A DNA stretch of 64,000 nt from Aquibium pacificus (lineage in GTDB: Bacteria > Pseudomonadota > Alphaproteobacteria > Rhizobiales > Rhizobiaceae): contig NZ_JBDPGJ010000003.1 in the NCBI RefSeq assembly GCF_040839445.1, forward strand, positions 310,001 through 374,000. The letters are read 5' to 3'. Below, in pieces: positions 52,480 to 61,602 of the stretch. Each line of letters opens with the position of its first letter. The stretch's first letter is position 1. The translations under genes were made by a program, and so were the position numbers. The notes under the pieces were generated by a model. The model was not told the DNA's origin, did not search any database, and was given only the letters and a program-made list of their open reading frames with translations.

Positions 52480-52707
52480 ATGAATCGAAACAACGAACCT
52501 GCTTCGAAATTCGCGTTCCTCGATCAAACGGAACTGGCAGCCCGATGGCGGCTCAGCCCAAGGACGCTGGAGCGCTGGCGCTGCTTTAAAACCGGTCCCT
52601 GCTTTTTTAGGCTTGGGGGCAAGGTGCTCTACTCGACCGAAGATGTACTTGCCTTCGAGCGGCGCCGCCGCGCCGAGACACATTCCTCCATCATCGGCCG
52701 GTGGTGA
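52480..52707 (+). CDS. AlpA/excisionase-like helix-turn-helix protein
   Basis: A 75-residue MerR-like protein: FLDQTELAARWRLSPRTLERWR, then GGKVLYSTEDVLAFERRRR. This is the usual small DNA-binding protein of integrative elements, where it acts as excision factor or regulator. It is divergent from the recombinase module and overlaps the following primase gene by a few bases, so it may be cotranscribed with it. Confidence 0.8.
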   Translation: MNRNNEPASKFAFLDQTELAARWRLSPRTLERWRCFKTGPCFFRLGGKVLYSTEDVLAFERRRRAETHSSIIGRW

Positions 52708-53130
52708 GATCCATGGCCGATGTGAACCTAGATGCTCACGCTGACGACGCTGCACATCCGCGACTTTCGGCGGAACTCACCACGCTTATGACCCAGCTCT
52801 TCTCGGCGGGTTTTTCCCTACTGCCTCTGGGTGGTTCGAACGGCAAGAAGCCGATCGTGGAATTCAAGGGAAGAAAGCGGCTTCCGCTCGGGGTGATCGT
52901 GAACCGGATGGCGGCGGGGGGCAGCCTGACCTATGGCATCCGGCTGGATGGGCTTCTTGTGATCGATGTGGACACAGACACGCCCGAAGCGCGCGCTTAC
53001 GTGGAGCACCGTTTCGCTGCATCCGGCGCCCGCACGCGGACGAAAAGAGGCTTTCATCTCTACTATCAGTTTATCGATGGCAAGCCGCCGAAGGCAGTCC
53101 GCCTCCCAAACATCGCCATCGACTTCAAGA
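52701..53130 (+). pseudogene. Bifunctional primase/polymerase domain, broken
   Basis: The GTG/ATG starts at 52701-52713 open a frame with the primase-polymerase (prim-pol) pattern: LPLGGSNGKKPIVEFKGRKRLP, SLTYGIRLDGLLVIDVDTDTPEA, and RTRTKRGFHLYYQF, with the catalytic Asp pair. At about 53130, after DFKTG, the usual VGPxS ending is missing and a different frame takes over. A deletion has joined it to the following replication-type protein out of frame. Confidence 0.75.
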
Positions 53131-54028
53131 CAGGAAGGAATTCGGTGAACTCTGGGGCGCAGACTACTCGCGCTTCTCCGTGTCGCGGCAGGTCGTCGAC
53201 TACATGTTGGCCGAAGGCCACATCGTCCCTTTGTCGCTGTGTCTGCTTCTGGAATCCAACCACCGACACAAAGGGGATGTCCGTTTTGCGGTCGTTCCCA
53301 ATGCCCTTATCCTATCGGGCGCCCTGAAGATCGGACGCCGCCAGATCTATGACGCGATCGAGGTACTGCTGAAGTTCCGCCTGCTGGAGCGATGTGGTGA
53401 TCGAGCGAGCAGGCGCCATCCTTATCAGTATCGCCTTACCGCATGCAGGAGGGGAGAGGAGGAGAGAGAGGTCTGTACTTACATTGGTGTCCTCTGGGGA
53501 TACACAAAATCTGGCACGGCCGGGAGAGGCAGCTGCATGAAGAGGTTATCTGTCAAACTCACAACTGACGGGAATGAGGTGGCTCACGGAGTGGTCATCG
53601 ACTGGTGCGTTCCGTTCGCGCGCAAGGTCCTTTCGAGGCTGCACGAGTACGATGACGCATGGCCGCGTTCTGCCAAGCCCGGAATTGTGATCAGTATGTC
53701 TACGGCCGCCGACGGCTCGATCGTCGGTGACGCCTCCGACGTCCGGCGGTCGGAAGAGCGCCGGGCCATCCTGGATGTCCTGCGCACCGGTCTGTGGCCG
53801 ATGACACCCTCGGATGTCGCCGCCGCTCTGGGCAAATCATCCGGTTCCGTCAAGAAGATGATGTTCGTGATGGCGAACGCCGGTGAGATAAGGCGCCAGT
53901 CTCGCGGTCTCTATGTCCTGGCAATCCCCGGTAACCTTGGTAACAGCGGTAACCCATGCGAAAATTCTCATGAAAATCAGGTGGATGATGAGTGGCAGGG
54001 AGGTTACCGCCATGATCTGCCCCGGTAA
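53131..54028 (+). CDS. Replication-type winged-helix protein, 5' end uncertain
   Basis: In the frame ending at 54028 the sequence reads FGELWGADYSRFSVSRQVVDY and VVPNALILSGALKIGRRQIYDA (helix-turn-helix). A basic spacer follows, then a domain with LTTDGNEVAHGVVIDWCVPFARKVL and PMTPSDVAAALGKSSGSVKKMM, a winged helix. The earliest certain start in frame is the GTG at 53180. The N-terminus joins the broken primase without an intact start, so a fusion of pieces of two replication proteins is likely. Eleven GGTAACC-like repeats overlap and follow its end. Confidence 0.55.
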
Positions 54029-54163
54029 CTTCGGCTCCGTGCGGTAACCGGGAGCAGGGAACAGGTTACCAAGGTTACCGCTGCTCCAATGGTCGGTAAC
54101 CTTCTCGACATGAACAAACTCAACAGGTTGGGCTACCCCAGTTACCAAGTTACCAAGGTTACC
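53930..54163. repeat. Cluster of GGTAACC/GGTTACC repeats (iteron-like)
   Basis: Eleven copies of GGTAAC(C) or (G)GTTACC lie in 234 bases, at about 53930, 53939, 53948, 54002, 54024, 54043, 54064, 54073, 54095, 54141-54149 and 54158. Both orientations occur, and several are spaced nine bases apart. The cluster overlaps the last 99 bases of the replication-type gene and the gap after it. Repeats of this sort beside a replication gene usually bind an initiator, so this may be a replication origin or a regulatory array. Confidence 0.7.
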
Positions 54164-54417
54164 GGGGGTGGCGGAGGACCAACCCAGGGCTACTCGGGCC
54201 CAGCCAGGGCTACTTTGCTTCGGTGGGATCTTGTGGATGGGAGAATTCGCGAATTTCGCATCATCCGCATTCCCGCGCCGCCGTGCATCATTCCGCCGTG
54301 GTGCATTCCTTGCCTACGATCATGCATCCCTCCGCTGCGGTCCTTCATTCCTGCTCCGGCTCTGTCACCTCGATCTTGCCAACGGTCGCGTCCGCCGCGC
54401 AATTCCTGCAACGAGCT

Positions 54418-55689
54418 CTAAGTCGGCCCAGCCTGCCTGACGTCGCGCCGGCCGACCAGGAACCAGGTCAGCATCCGCCCCTTGCCCTTGATGTCGACCG
54501 CCCCCCGCGGCTCGAGGCGGAAGTACTGATCGAGCCGCGCGGCCATCGCCTTCGGCACTTGGATGCGGCCTGCTTCGCCGGTCGTTTCCATTCGCGCGGC
54601 GAGGTTCACCGCGTCGCCCCAGACGTCGCAGAAGATCTTCTTCGTGCCGACGACGCCGGCCACGACGGGGCCGCCGGCGATACCGATACGCATCGGCACG
54701 GCACGTCCGAGGGGGTCGCGCAGGTTTTGCGCCGCGTCTCGCATGGCCAGGGCGAAGTCGGCCAGCGCCTCTGCATGGTCGCCCCGCGCTGCTGGCACGC
54801 CGCTGACCACCATATATGCGTCGCCCGTCGTCTTGATCTTCTCCAGCCCGTGTCGTTCGACCAGCAGGTCGAATTCGGAATAGGTTCGGTTGAGGAAGGC
54901 GACCAGCTCGTCCGGCGAAAAGTCGCCGGTGAGCGTAGTGAAGCCGGCCATATCGGCGAACAGCACCGAGGCGTCGTCGAATCGGTCGGCGACGACGCCG
55001 TTGTCCTTGAGGCGAGCGGCGATTGGGGCCGGCAAGATGGAGAGAAGCAGCGATTCCGATCGCTGGAACTCGCGCTCCGCTGTCGCCTCGGCGCTCGCGA
55101 GTTGCCGCAGTACATAGACCATCACCGTGAAGAGCAGTACCGTGTTGATGACCGCGCTTGTGACGAAACTGCCCCAGAACTGGACTTCTGGCGAGACCAG
55201 CCCCGTGTCGTAGGGCGCGACAAGGCGCAGCATGATGAGCAGGCCGGCCGCAACAGCGCCGGCGAGGGCGGCAAGCACGATATGCTCGGTGCCGATCAGC
55301 AGCACAAAGAGCGCCGTCGCGGTCAAATAGAACATGTCGCTGCCGCCACCGGTGCCGATCTGGTAGGCAGAGCGGAAGATGGCCCAGTAGGCAAATGCGA
55401 GAAACACCAACGGGGCAGCCAGCGGGCTTAACCGGTGCAACAACGGCAGCGCGGCGAATGCGGCGGCGATGCCGGCGTTCGTCAGCCCGCGCGTGAACAT
55501 CCCGGGCGCTGGATCGAGCATGCGCAGGATCGCAAAATATCCCGCCTGTGCTGCACAAATCCAAGCCGCGATGTTCATGGCGCGCAGCCGACGAGCGACC
55601 TTTTCCGGGTAGCCCTTGGTGCCGAACGCGATGTTCGGGACCCAACGCATCGATGCGTCTCCGCGACCTGCAAGGGCCAATTTCTCCAT
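54418..55689 (-). CDS. Membrane-bound class III adenylate cyclase
   Basis: The product has 423 residues from Met 55689. About six transmembrane spans fill residues 40-190 (LTNAGIAAAFAALPLLHRLSPLA, FLAFAYWAIFRSAY, FVLLIGTEHIVLAALAGAVAAG). A class III cyclase domain follows: SVLFADMAGFTTLTGD with the metal Asp, KIKTTGDAYMVVSG, and DVWGDAVNLAARME with the Asn/Arg pair. It should make cAMP in response to a membrane signal. It stands alone, transcribed away from the hsp20 region. Confidence 0.93.
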   Translation of the reverse strand: MEKLALAGRGDASMRWVPNIAFGTKGYPEKVARRLRAMNIAAWICAAQAGYFAILRMLDPAPGMFTRGLTNAGIAAAFAALPLLHRLSPLAAPLVFLAFAYWAIFRSAYQIGTGGGSDMFYLTATALFVLLIGTEHIVLAALAGAVAAGLLIMLRLVAPYDTGLVSPEVQFWGSFVTSAVINTVLLFTVMVYVLRQLASAEATAEREFQRSESLLLSILPAPIAARLKDNGVVADRFDDASVLFADMAGFTTLTGDFSPDELVAFLNRTYSEFDLLVERHGLEKIKTTGDAYMVVSGVPAARGDHAEALADFALAMRDAAQNLRDPLGRAVPMRIGIAGGPVVAGVVGTKKIFCDVWGDAVNLAARMETTGEAGRIQVPKAMAARLDQYFRLEPRGAVDIKGKGRMLTWFLVGRRDVRQAGPT

Positions 55690-56332
55690 CGTCGGCCGGC
55701 GTTGGTCAAGCTGCCCGTTGCGGAGATCAGTGGGTCGCGTCGGAAGACGCAGGTGAGCTCGTGGGATCCGCCAAACGTTTCGGCCAGAACCCGGGAGAGC
55801 CGGAGCTTCCTGCTGCATCGAAAGCGGGATGGCCGCGAACATCTCGGACTGAACTTCGCCATCCCCAGCCGCTGAGTATCAGCGCCGAAGCAACCGGACT
55901 AAGCCGTGTGACGCACGTGAATGTCATGCCTGTCGTAGCTTGGCTGAGATGGTATCGTCTCGCTTGGCATGTGGAACCAGGGTGACCGCATGGCGGGTCA
56001 AAACTTCGGGCGACCTTCATCCCTGGACCGGTGCAGCCAGCATGCACAGATCTTTTTCCCGCCTATGAAGGAGCGCGGGGCCAGGAAGGCCATGACCCAG
56101 TGCGGCGGACCCTCCTACGAATCTTCCGACAAGGACCGGAGGGCAGTACCAGGTATTGTGCGGCAGCACGTCGCTGATAGTGCGACGCGCCCATGGTAGG
56201 CGCCGTCACTGTCGGCCGTGCGCAGCGCCATGCCGACGGTTCCACCGGCCTGTGGCATCAGAGGTTGCCACGCCCCGGTTGCCCGCCGATCAGGACCGCT
56301 GGCAGCGCCAAGGAAAAATTTTGGGGCGGCAT
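55690..56332. other. Gap between cyclase and hsp20 genes
   Basis: About 640 bases. The left part holds the cyclase promoter region. I see no gene with motif or signal support; several long frames are GC-driven. The right end meets the heat-shock promoter at 56333. Confidence 0.5.
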
Positions 56333-56361
56333 CTTGAACGGAATTTTTCCCGTTCCCAAAT
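56333..56361 (+). promoter_or_regulatory. RpoH-type heat-shock promoter for hsp20
   Basis: CTTGAA, 15 bases, TCCCAAAT. The -35 box matches the RpoH consensus and the -10 region is a partial match. It lies 86 bases before the hsp20 start codon, leaving a leader of about 80 bases that can fold as the thermometer described next. Confidence 0.65.
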
Positions 56362-56369
56362 CGATTTCC

Positions 56370-56450
56370 GTCGAGGCCAAGGAGGCTCGACAGAACAGGC
56401 ACCGCAAGTGCCCGGTGCCCTTGTACCCATGTTGCTTCAAGGAGGATATG
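56370..56450 (+). promoter_or_regulatory. ROSE-type RNA thermometer ahead of hsp20
   Basis: Three stems are visible. GTCGAG pairs with CTCGAC (56370-56391), GGCACC with GGTGCC (56398-56419), and the final TTGCTTCAAGGAGGAT (56432-56447) buries the ribosome binding site. The UUGCU opposite AAGGAGGAU is the signature of ROSE elements, which open on heating so ribosomes can bind. ROSE control of small heat-shock genes is established in rhizobia. The hairpin order and distance to the ATG fit the known family. Confidence 0.8.
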
Positions 56451-56936
56451 GCTATGAGAACTATCGACTTCGCACCCTTCTACCGCGCCACGGTAGGTTT
56501 CGACCGCCTCTTCGATATGCTCGACAACAGTGCGCGCCCCGACTGGCCGCCCTACAACATCGAGAAGAAGAGCGACAACGAGTATCGCATCTCCATGGCG
56601 GTCGCCGGCTTCGGTCCTGAGGAGATCGAACTGACGCAGCACGGCCCAGAGCTCCTGGTGACGGGCCAGAAGATGGTCGAACAGGACGAACGGCAGGTCC
56701 TTCACCAAGGCCTCGCGCTCCGGAACTTCAAGCAGACGTTCAAGCTCGCGGACCACGTAAAGGTGGCGGCCGCGCATCTGGAGAACGGCCTGCTTTCGGT
56801 CGACCTCGTGAGGGAGGTCCCCGAGGAGATGAAGCCGCGCAAGATCGAGATCGGCGCGTCCGTTGGCACCCTGAAGCAGGACAGCCAGCGCAAGCAGATC
56901 GATCACGAGCCGGAGCGGCAGAAGAACGCCGCCTGA
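56448..56936 (+). CDS. Small heat-shock protein, Hsp20/alpha-crystallin family
   Basis: A 162-residue chaperone. N-terminal IDFAPFYRATVGFDRLFDML, then an alpha-crystallin domain from about residue 38 to 135 (YNIEKKSDNEYRISMAVAGF, LALRNFKQTFKLADHV, LENGLLSVDLVREVPE) and a charged tail. The I-x-I element is replaced by KIEIG. It binds unfolding proteins during heat stress. It is under the RpoH-type promoter and ROSE leader just upstream and is followed 58 bases later by the small linked gene. Confidence 0.93.
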   Translation: MAMRTIDFAPFYRATVGFDRLFDMLDNSARPDWPPYNIEKKSDNEYRISMAVAGFGPEEIELTQHGPELLVTGQKMVEQDERQVLHQGLALRNFKQTFKLADHVKVAAAHLENGLLSVDLVREVPEEMKPRKIEIGASVGTLKQDSQRKQIDHEPERQKNAA

Positions 56937-56994
56937 CTGTTCCCTGGACTGCAGCCGCCTTCTTCCGGGGAGGCGGCGACAGCGGAGATCGGAG

Positions 56995-57459
56995 ATGGAA
57001 AACGAACTTCATGTCCCGGACGGGAATCGATGTGCGCGCCAGATGTCGGGTCTCGCTGCGCATCTGGACGACATTCTCAACCATCCTCACCTGACGAAGG
57101 CGGAAAAGCGCGCCGTCCTCGCTTCGTGGGCTTCCGACGCAAGAGCGGTTGAAGGAGCGCCTGCGCTGCGCCAGCTCGATAGCGGCGCGGTCGTCGATGT
57201 CAGAGATATCATTCAAGCGCTGAAATCTCTCGATGAACCGGAGCCGCTTCAGGCGCGGGAGTCGCGCTGGGCGCTGGCTGTCGTTCGCCAAAGGATGCAG
57301 CCTCGCCGGCCGCGCGGCATGAACCGACTGCAGGGGAAGGACGATGATGACGACCCTCCGCCCTGCCCAGCTTTGGCGGCACTCCCGGTCAAGATGTCTT
57401 TCGTCCGGGCCTGCAGCGAGTATAGCAATAGAGGTGTCCGCCTGCGCGCAGCGGCCTGA
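56995..57459 (+). CDS. Intact hsp20-linked hypothetical protein
   Basis: A 154-residue protein with a good GGAGATCGGAG site before ATG 56995. The helical N-terminal half (LAAHLDDILNHPHLTKAEKR, VLASWASDARAVEGAPAL, VVDVRDIIQALKSLD) is the conserved part of a small rhizobial family found after hsp20. The C-terminus has an acidic run (DDDDDPPP) and is Cys/Arg-containing. It is cotranscribed with hsp20 and likely heat-induced. A 97-percent-or-better partial copy lies at window position 7. Confidence 0.75.
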   Translation: MENELHVPDGNRCARQMSGLAAHLDDILNHPHLTKAEKRAVLASWASDARAVEGAPALRQLDSGAVVDVRDIIQALKSLDEPEPLQARESRWALAVVRQRMQPRRPRGMNRLQGKDDDDDPPPCPALAALPVKMSFVRACSEYSNRGVRLRAAA

Positions 57460-57547
57460 GATCAGGTAGTGACTGCACGCGAGGTAGACCGCAGATAATT
57501 GCGGACTGCCGAAAGTGAAGGCGAAGGGCCGTGCGGCCGGCGGGAAG
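57038..57547. repeat. Direct repeat, copy 2 (partner at 2-499)
   Basis: This is the second member of the long direct repeat. It lies inside the intact gene and its 3' flank, so this copy is the likely original. The right end (GGCGGGAAG) is followed by a histidine-kinase fragment, whereas copy 1 is followed by unrelated sequence. Confidence 0.93.
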
Positions 57548-57753
57548 GCCTACGCGGTACAAACTTCGATCAGGCACTTGCCCGCGGGCACCGACTCGAG
57601 CGTGACCGGACGAATGAGGCAGGAACCGGCAGCGGTCTCGCCATCGTGAAGGAAATTTCCGACGCTCAGGGTTGGAAGGTATTCTCATGCGACCACCGCC
57701 GCACCGGCTCGAGCATTTGCCTGCTCTTGCCGCGTTGCCCACGAGAGACCTGA
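57548..57753 (+). pseudogene. Histidine kinase C-terminal fragment
   Basis: The frame reads ALARGHRLERDRTNEAGTGSGLAIVKEIS and ends SSICLLLPRCP. This is the last part of a HATPase domain (RGxRLD, GSGLGLAIV motif region). It starts at the exact edge of the direct repeat and has no upstream kinase. A recombination event must have cut the kinase here. Confidence 0.75.
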
Positions 57754-57976
57754 TATCGAGCGGTCATGCGAGAGACTGCGGATGACCGCTTCGACCGCAG
57801 ACGCCTGGCCTTTTTACCGACCTCGAATATTGCTCCGGTTCGTCAGCTATCCGTCGAGGAGATCCAAGACCAAACCGTCCGCTGTCGGCCCCAGACCCGT
57901 CGGAAGATCAGTTGGCGAGGCTGCGTACGAAGGAACAGGTCGAGCGTGCAGTTCGCATTTTGCGTAAACCGAAGTG

Positions 57977-59860
57977 TCAGATCCTAGGCATTCCTCTTGG
58001 CCGCGTCGTACGTTTCTGCGCGGCGATGCGGAACGGAGCGTTCGGTCCGCCGTAGCCGCGATAGGGGCCCCGCCGCTCGACGATCTCGAAGAAGAAGCCC
58101 TCGCCAAAGTTCTGACTGTAGAACTGAAAGAACTCGCCGGTCTCGTCGCGGTCGTAGAGGATGTCGAACGCGCGCAGCCGCTCCGTCTGCTCCGGAGCGA
58201 GACCGAGGCGGGCCTCCAGGTCGTCGAAGTAGTTCGGCGATATCTTCAGCGGCATGAAGCCGTTCTCGCGCAGTCGCGCCGCGGTGGCGAAGATGTCATC
58301 GGTTGCGAAGGCGAGGTGCTGCACGCTCGACCCGAAGGTTTCCGCGATGAAATGGCCGGCCAAAGTCTTGCGGTTCTCGGCCCCGTTGAGGGTAAGCCGC
58401 AACGCACCGTCATCGCTCTCGATGACCTGGCTGCGCACAAGGCCGGACGGGTCGACGACGTCGACCATGGGCGATTTCCGCGTCCTGAAGATCGATGTGT
58501 AGAAGAGCAGCCAGGTCAGCATCTCCTCGTAGTTCATCGTCTGCGCGATGTGGTCGATGCGCGACAGCCTCGCGGACCCGTGCGGCGCTGGTGCGAGCGG
58601 CTCGAACTCGACGTCCCACACGTGCGCCGTCCGCCCGTCGATAAAGTAGATCACGCCGCCGCCGACGCCCCTGATGGCGGGGATGGCGAGTTCACCCGGC
58701 CCGTGGCGCTGTTCGAAGGTCTCCGCGCCCAGCGCGCGGGCACGCTCAACTGTCGCGACCGCGTCCGCGACACGCAAGCCGATCGCATAGGCCGACGTGC
58801 CGTGGACGATATAGGAGGAGTGGGCGAAGCCGTCGCGCTCGGTGTTGACGACGAGGTTGATGCCGCCCTGGCGGTAGAGCGTGACCTCCTTGTTGCGGTG
58901 ACGGGCGACCGCGGCGAAGCCCATCGCCTCGAACAGCCTGCCCAGCTCCTCTGCCTCCTGCTCGTCGGCGGCGAACTCGACGAACTCCACGCCCTGCGCC
59001 TCGATGCGGTCCGGGATGTCCGGGACCTCGATGGCCATAGCCGGCTCCAGCCGGGCAACCTGGTCCATCAGGTAGATCAGCGACCGCCGCCCATCGACCG
59101 AGATCGACCGCGGCGAGCCGCCGCGAAACTGGTCGTTAAAGATTTCGAGCGACAGCGGCCCGTCATAGCCCGTCGCCGCAACGGCCCGCATGAAGTCCGT
59201 CACGGCCAGGTCGCCCTCGCCGGGCATGCTGCGGAAGTGGCGGGACCAGTAGAGCAGGTCCATGTCGATGCGGGGCGCGTCGGCGAGCTGGACGATGAAG
59301 ATCCGGTCGCCGGGTATCGCTCGGATCGTGTCAGGATCGATTTTCTTCGCCAGGGTATGGAAGGAATCCAGGATGAGCCCGATGTTCGGGTGGTCGGCGC
59401 GTCGCACGATCTCCCAGGCGTCGCGGTGGTCGCTCACGTGCCGTCCCCAGGCGAGCGCCTCGTAGCCGACACGCATCCCCCGCCTGGCCGCCCGTTCTCC
59501 GAGCTCGCGAAAATCAGCCGCCGCGCGGTCGATGCCGCCGAGCGACAGCGGCGACACGTTCGAGCAGACCAGCATCAGGTCCGTACCGAGTTCCGCCATC
59601 AGGTCGAACTTGCGCTCGGCGCGATCGAAGGTCCGCGTGCGGTGCGGCTCCGGCATTCCCTCGAAATCGCGAAACGGCTGGAACAACGTGATTTCGAGGC
59701 CATGGTCGCGGACCATGCGGCCGACCTCGGCTGGCGTGCCGTCGAAGGCGAGGAAATCGTTCTCGAAGATTTCGACGCCATCGAAGCCGGCCGCGGCGAT
59801 CGCCGCCAGCTTCTCGCGCAGGTCGCCGCTGATCGAGACGGTGGCGATCGAGGTTTTCAA
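57977..59860 (-). CDS. quiC: 3-Dehydroshikimate dehydratase (fused sugar-phosphate-isomerase/VOC type)
   Basis: A 627-residue protein. Residues 1-280 are a xylose-isomerase-like TIM barrel (AAIAAAGFDGVEIFENDF, PNIGLILDSFHTLAK, DGPLSLEIFNDQFRGG). The rest is HPPD-like VOC sequence (FVEFAADEQEAEELGRLFEAM, LSRIDHIAQTM, GEGFFFEIVERRGPYRGYG). The barrel makes protocatechuate from 3-dehydroshikimate; the fused architecture is known from QuiC1 of pseudomonads. The start is a TTG overlapping the aroQ stop by four bases (TTGA), because no ATG fits. Confidence 0.9.
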   Translation of the reverse strand: MKTSIATVSISGDLREKLAAIAAAGFDGVEIFENDFLAFDGTPAEVGRMVRDHGLEITLFQPFRDFEGMPEPHRTRTFDRAERKFDLMAELGTDLMLVCSNVSPLSLGGIDRAAADFRELGERAARRGMRVGYEALAWGRHVSDHRDAWEIVRRADHPNIGLILDSFHTLAKKIDPDTIRAIPGDRIFIVQLADAPRIDMDLLYWSRHFRSMPGEGDLAVTDFMRAVAATGYDGPLSLEIFNDQFRGGSPRSISVDGRRSLIYLMDQVARLEPAMAIEVPDIPDRIEAQGVEFVEFAADEQEAEELGRLFEAMGFAAVARHRNKEVTLYRQGGINLVVNTERDGFAHSSYIVHGTSAYAIGLRVADAVATVERARALGAETFEQRHGPGELAIPAIRGVGGGVIYFIDGRTAHVWDVEFEPLAPAPHGSARLSRIDHIAQTMNYEEMLTWLLFYTSIFRTRKSPMVDVVDPSGLVRSQVIESDDGALRLTLNGAENRKTLAGHFIAETFGSSVQHLAFATDDIFATAARLRENGFMPLKISPNYFDDLEARLGLAPEQTERLRAFDILYDRDETGEFFQFYSQNFGEGFFFEIVERRGPYRGYGGPNAPFRIAAQKRTTRPRGMPRI

Positions 59861-60297
59861 GGTCCGCCGCCTTCGATCATGTCGACCAGCGCCCGCACCG
59901 CAACCGGATAGCCCCGCGGGCCGAGCCCGGCGATGACCGCCGTGGCTGCCTTCGAGACCAGCGAATGATGGTAGATCTCCTCGCGGCGGTGGATGTTGGA
60001 GATGTGCAGCTCGATGATCGGCCCGGAAAACATCTTCAGCGCATCGAGCAGCGGAATGGAGCGGAAGGACAGGCCGGCGGGATTGATGACGATGCCTGCG
60101 CCCTCGTCGATGGCCTCGTGCACCCAGTCGACCAGCTGGTGCTCCGCGTTCGTCTGAAGAAAACGGATCGGCCGATCCGCGGCTGCCTCCCGGCACATCG
60201 CCTCGATCTGGCCCAGCGTCGTCGTGCCGTATATCTCCGGTTCGCGCTTGCCGAGACGGTTGAGGTTCGGCCCGTTGAGGACGTAGATCGGCTTCAT
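59857..60297 (-). CDS. aroQ: Type II 3-dehydroquinate dehydratase
   Basis: A 146-residue enzyme: VLNGPNLNRLGKREPEIYG with the catalytic-loop Arg and Tyr, INPAGLSFRSIPLLDAL, and ELHISNIHRREEIYHHS with the conserved His. It converts 3-dehydroquinate to 3-dehydroshikimate; in a catabolic operon it links quinate oxidation to QuiC. It ends inside the quiC start codon and begins three bases after the dctM stop. The lid segment is slightly unusual (SFRSIPLL instead of the usual THTSVA). Confidence 0.93.
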   Translation of the reverse strand: MKPIYVLNGPNLNRLGKREPEIYGTTTLGQIEAMCREAAADRPIRFLQTNAEHQLVDWVHEAIDEGAGIVINPAGLSFRSIPLLDALKMFSGPIIELHISNIHRREEIYHHSLVSKAATAVIAGLGPRGYPVAVRALVDMIEGGGP

Positions 60298-60300
60298 GGT

Positions 60301-61602
60301 CTATCCCTGGTATCCGAGGAGGCGAGGCAGCCAGAGCACGAGGTCCGGCACGAAGGTGATGAGTGCGAGCGCGACCAGCATCGACATCAGGAACGGCATC
60401 GTGTCCCGCACCAGATCGCGCAGCGGCACTTCGGCGATGCGGGTCATGATGAAGAGCAGGAGGCCGTAGGGCGGCGTGATCAGGCCGATCATGATGTTGA
60501 CGACGACCATCACCCCGAAATGCACCATGTCGACGCCGAGCGCCTGTGCCGTCGGGATCAATACGGGAATGATGACCAGCAGGATTGTGGTGCCTTCCAG
60601 GAGGCAGCCCAGCAGCAGCAGCACGACGTTGACCAGGATCAGGAATCCGGTCGGCGACAGGTCCCAAGCCCGCAGCAGGACGGCGAGGGACTGCGGAATG
60701 TTCTCCACCGTCACGACGTAGTTGAAGACCAGCGCGCCGGCGATCAGCATGCCGATGGAGGCGGTGGTTCGGGCGCTATTGAGCACCGAGCGGTAGAACT
60801 CGCCGAAGCTGACGCTTCGGTAGAGCACCACCGAGATCAACAGGGCATAGGCGGCCGCGATGGCCGCAGCCTCGGTCGGCGTGGTCGCCCCCGAATAGAT
60901 GCCGCCCAGAAGCACGACGGGCATCATGAGGGTGGGCAGCGCGCGCCAGGTCACGCGCGGCAGTTCGCGCAGCGGCGTTGGCCGTTCGACCGGAAACCCC
61001 TTCCGCCGCGCGTCGAAGACCACGATCACCATCTGGGCGAAGGCCATCAACAGGCCGGGAACGACGCCTGCCAGGAACAGGTAGCCGATCGAAGCGTCCG
61101 AAACGAGTGCGTAGATCACCATCGGGATCGAGGGCGGGATGATCGGTCCGATCACGGCGGTTGCGGCGGTCAGTGCGGCGGCATAGCTCGCCGGATACTT
61201 TCCGTCCTTGGTCATCAGCAACTGCATCATCTTCCCAGTGCCGGCGGCGTCGGCGATGGCCGAGCCCGACATGCCGGCGAAGATGATCGACTGCAGGATG
61301 TTGACGTGCGCCAGCCCGCCGCGGAACCGGCCGACGACCGCGTTGCAGAAGGTCATCAGCCGGTCGGTCATCGAGCCGATGTTCATCAGCTCCGCTGCGA
61401 GGATGAACAGCGGCACGGCCAGGATGATATAGTTGGAATACATCCCGTTGAGGAACTGCTCCGCAGCCGTTCCCATGTCGAGGCCCGCGAGCGCGAGGTA
61501 GAGGATCGAGCCCGCGATCATCGAATGGCCGATCGGCAGGCCGAGCAAGGCGAGCGCCGTGATGGCGATCAGCGACAGCGAGAAGGGGCTGGCCAGGTTC
61601 AT
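60301..61602 (-). CDS. dctM: TRAP transporter large membrane subunit
   Basis: A 433-residue protein with about 12 membrane spans (SLSLIAITALALLGLPIGHSMIAG, NYIILAVPLFILAAELMNIG, GSAIADAAGTGKMMQLLMTKDG, IIPPSIPMVIYALVSDASIGYLFLAGVVPG). The GSAIADAAG and IPPSIPMV motifs mark DctM permeases. It works with the small subunit DctQ and the binding protein DctP to import an organic acid; operon content suggests quinate or shikimate. The dctQ stop overlaps its start. Confidence 0.95.
   Translation of the reverse strand: MNLASPFSLSLIAITALALLGLPIGHSMIAGSILYLALAGLDMGTAAEQFLNGMYSNYIILAVPLFILAAELMNIGSMTDRLMTFCNAVVGRFRGGLAHVNILQSIIFAGMSGSAIADAAGTGKMMQLLMTKDGKYPASYAAALTAATAVIGPIIPPSIPMVIYALVSDASIGYLFLAGVVPGLLMAFAQMVIVVFDARRKGFPVERPTPLRELPRVTWRALPTLMMPVVLLGGIYSGATTPTEAAAIAAAYALLISVVLYRSVSFGEFYRSVLNSARTTASIGMLIAGALVFNYVVTVENIPQSLAVLLRAWDLSPTGFLILVNVVLLLLGCLLEGTTILLVIIPVLIPTAQALGVDMVHFGVMVVVNIMIGLITPPYGLLLFIMTRIAEVPLRDLVRDTMPFLMSMLVALALITFVPDLVLWLPRLLGYQG

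Noticed and set aside
53930..54163. CRISPR array
   Set aside because: The repeats are only seven bases, occur in both orientations and have irregular short spacing; no cas gene is present.
55969..56199. Small plus-strand frame before hsp20
   Set aside because: No ribosome binding site, signal or family match; composition is like surrounding non-coding sequence.
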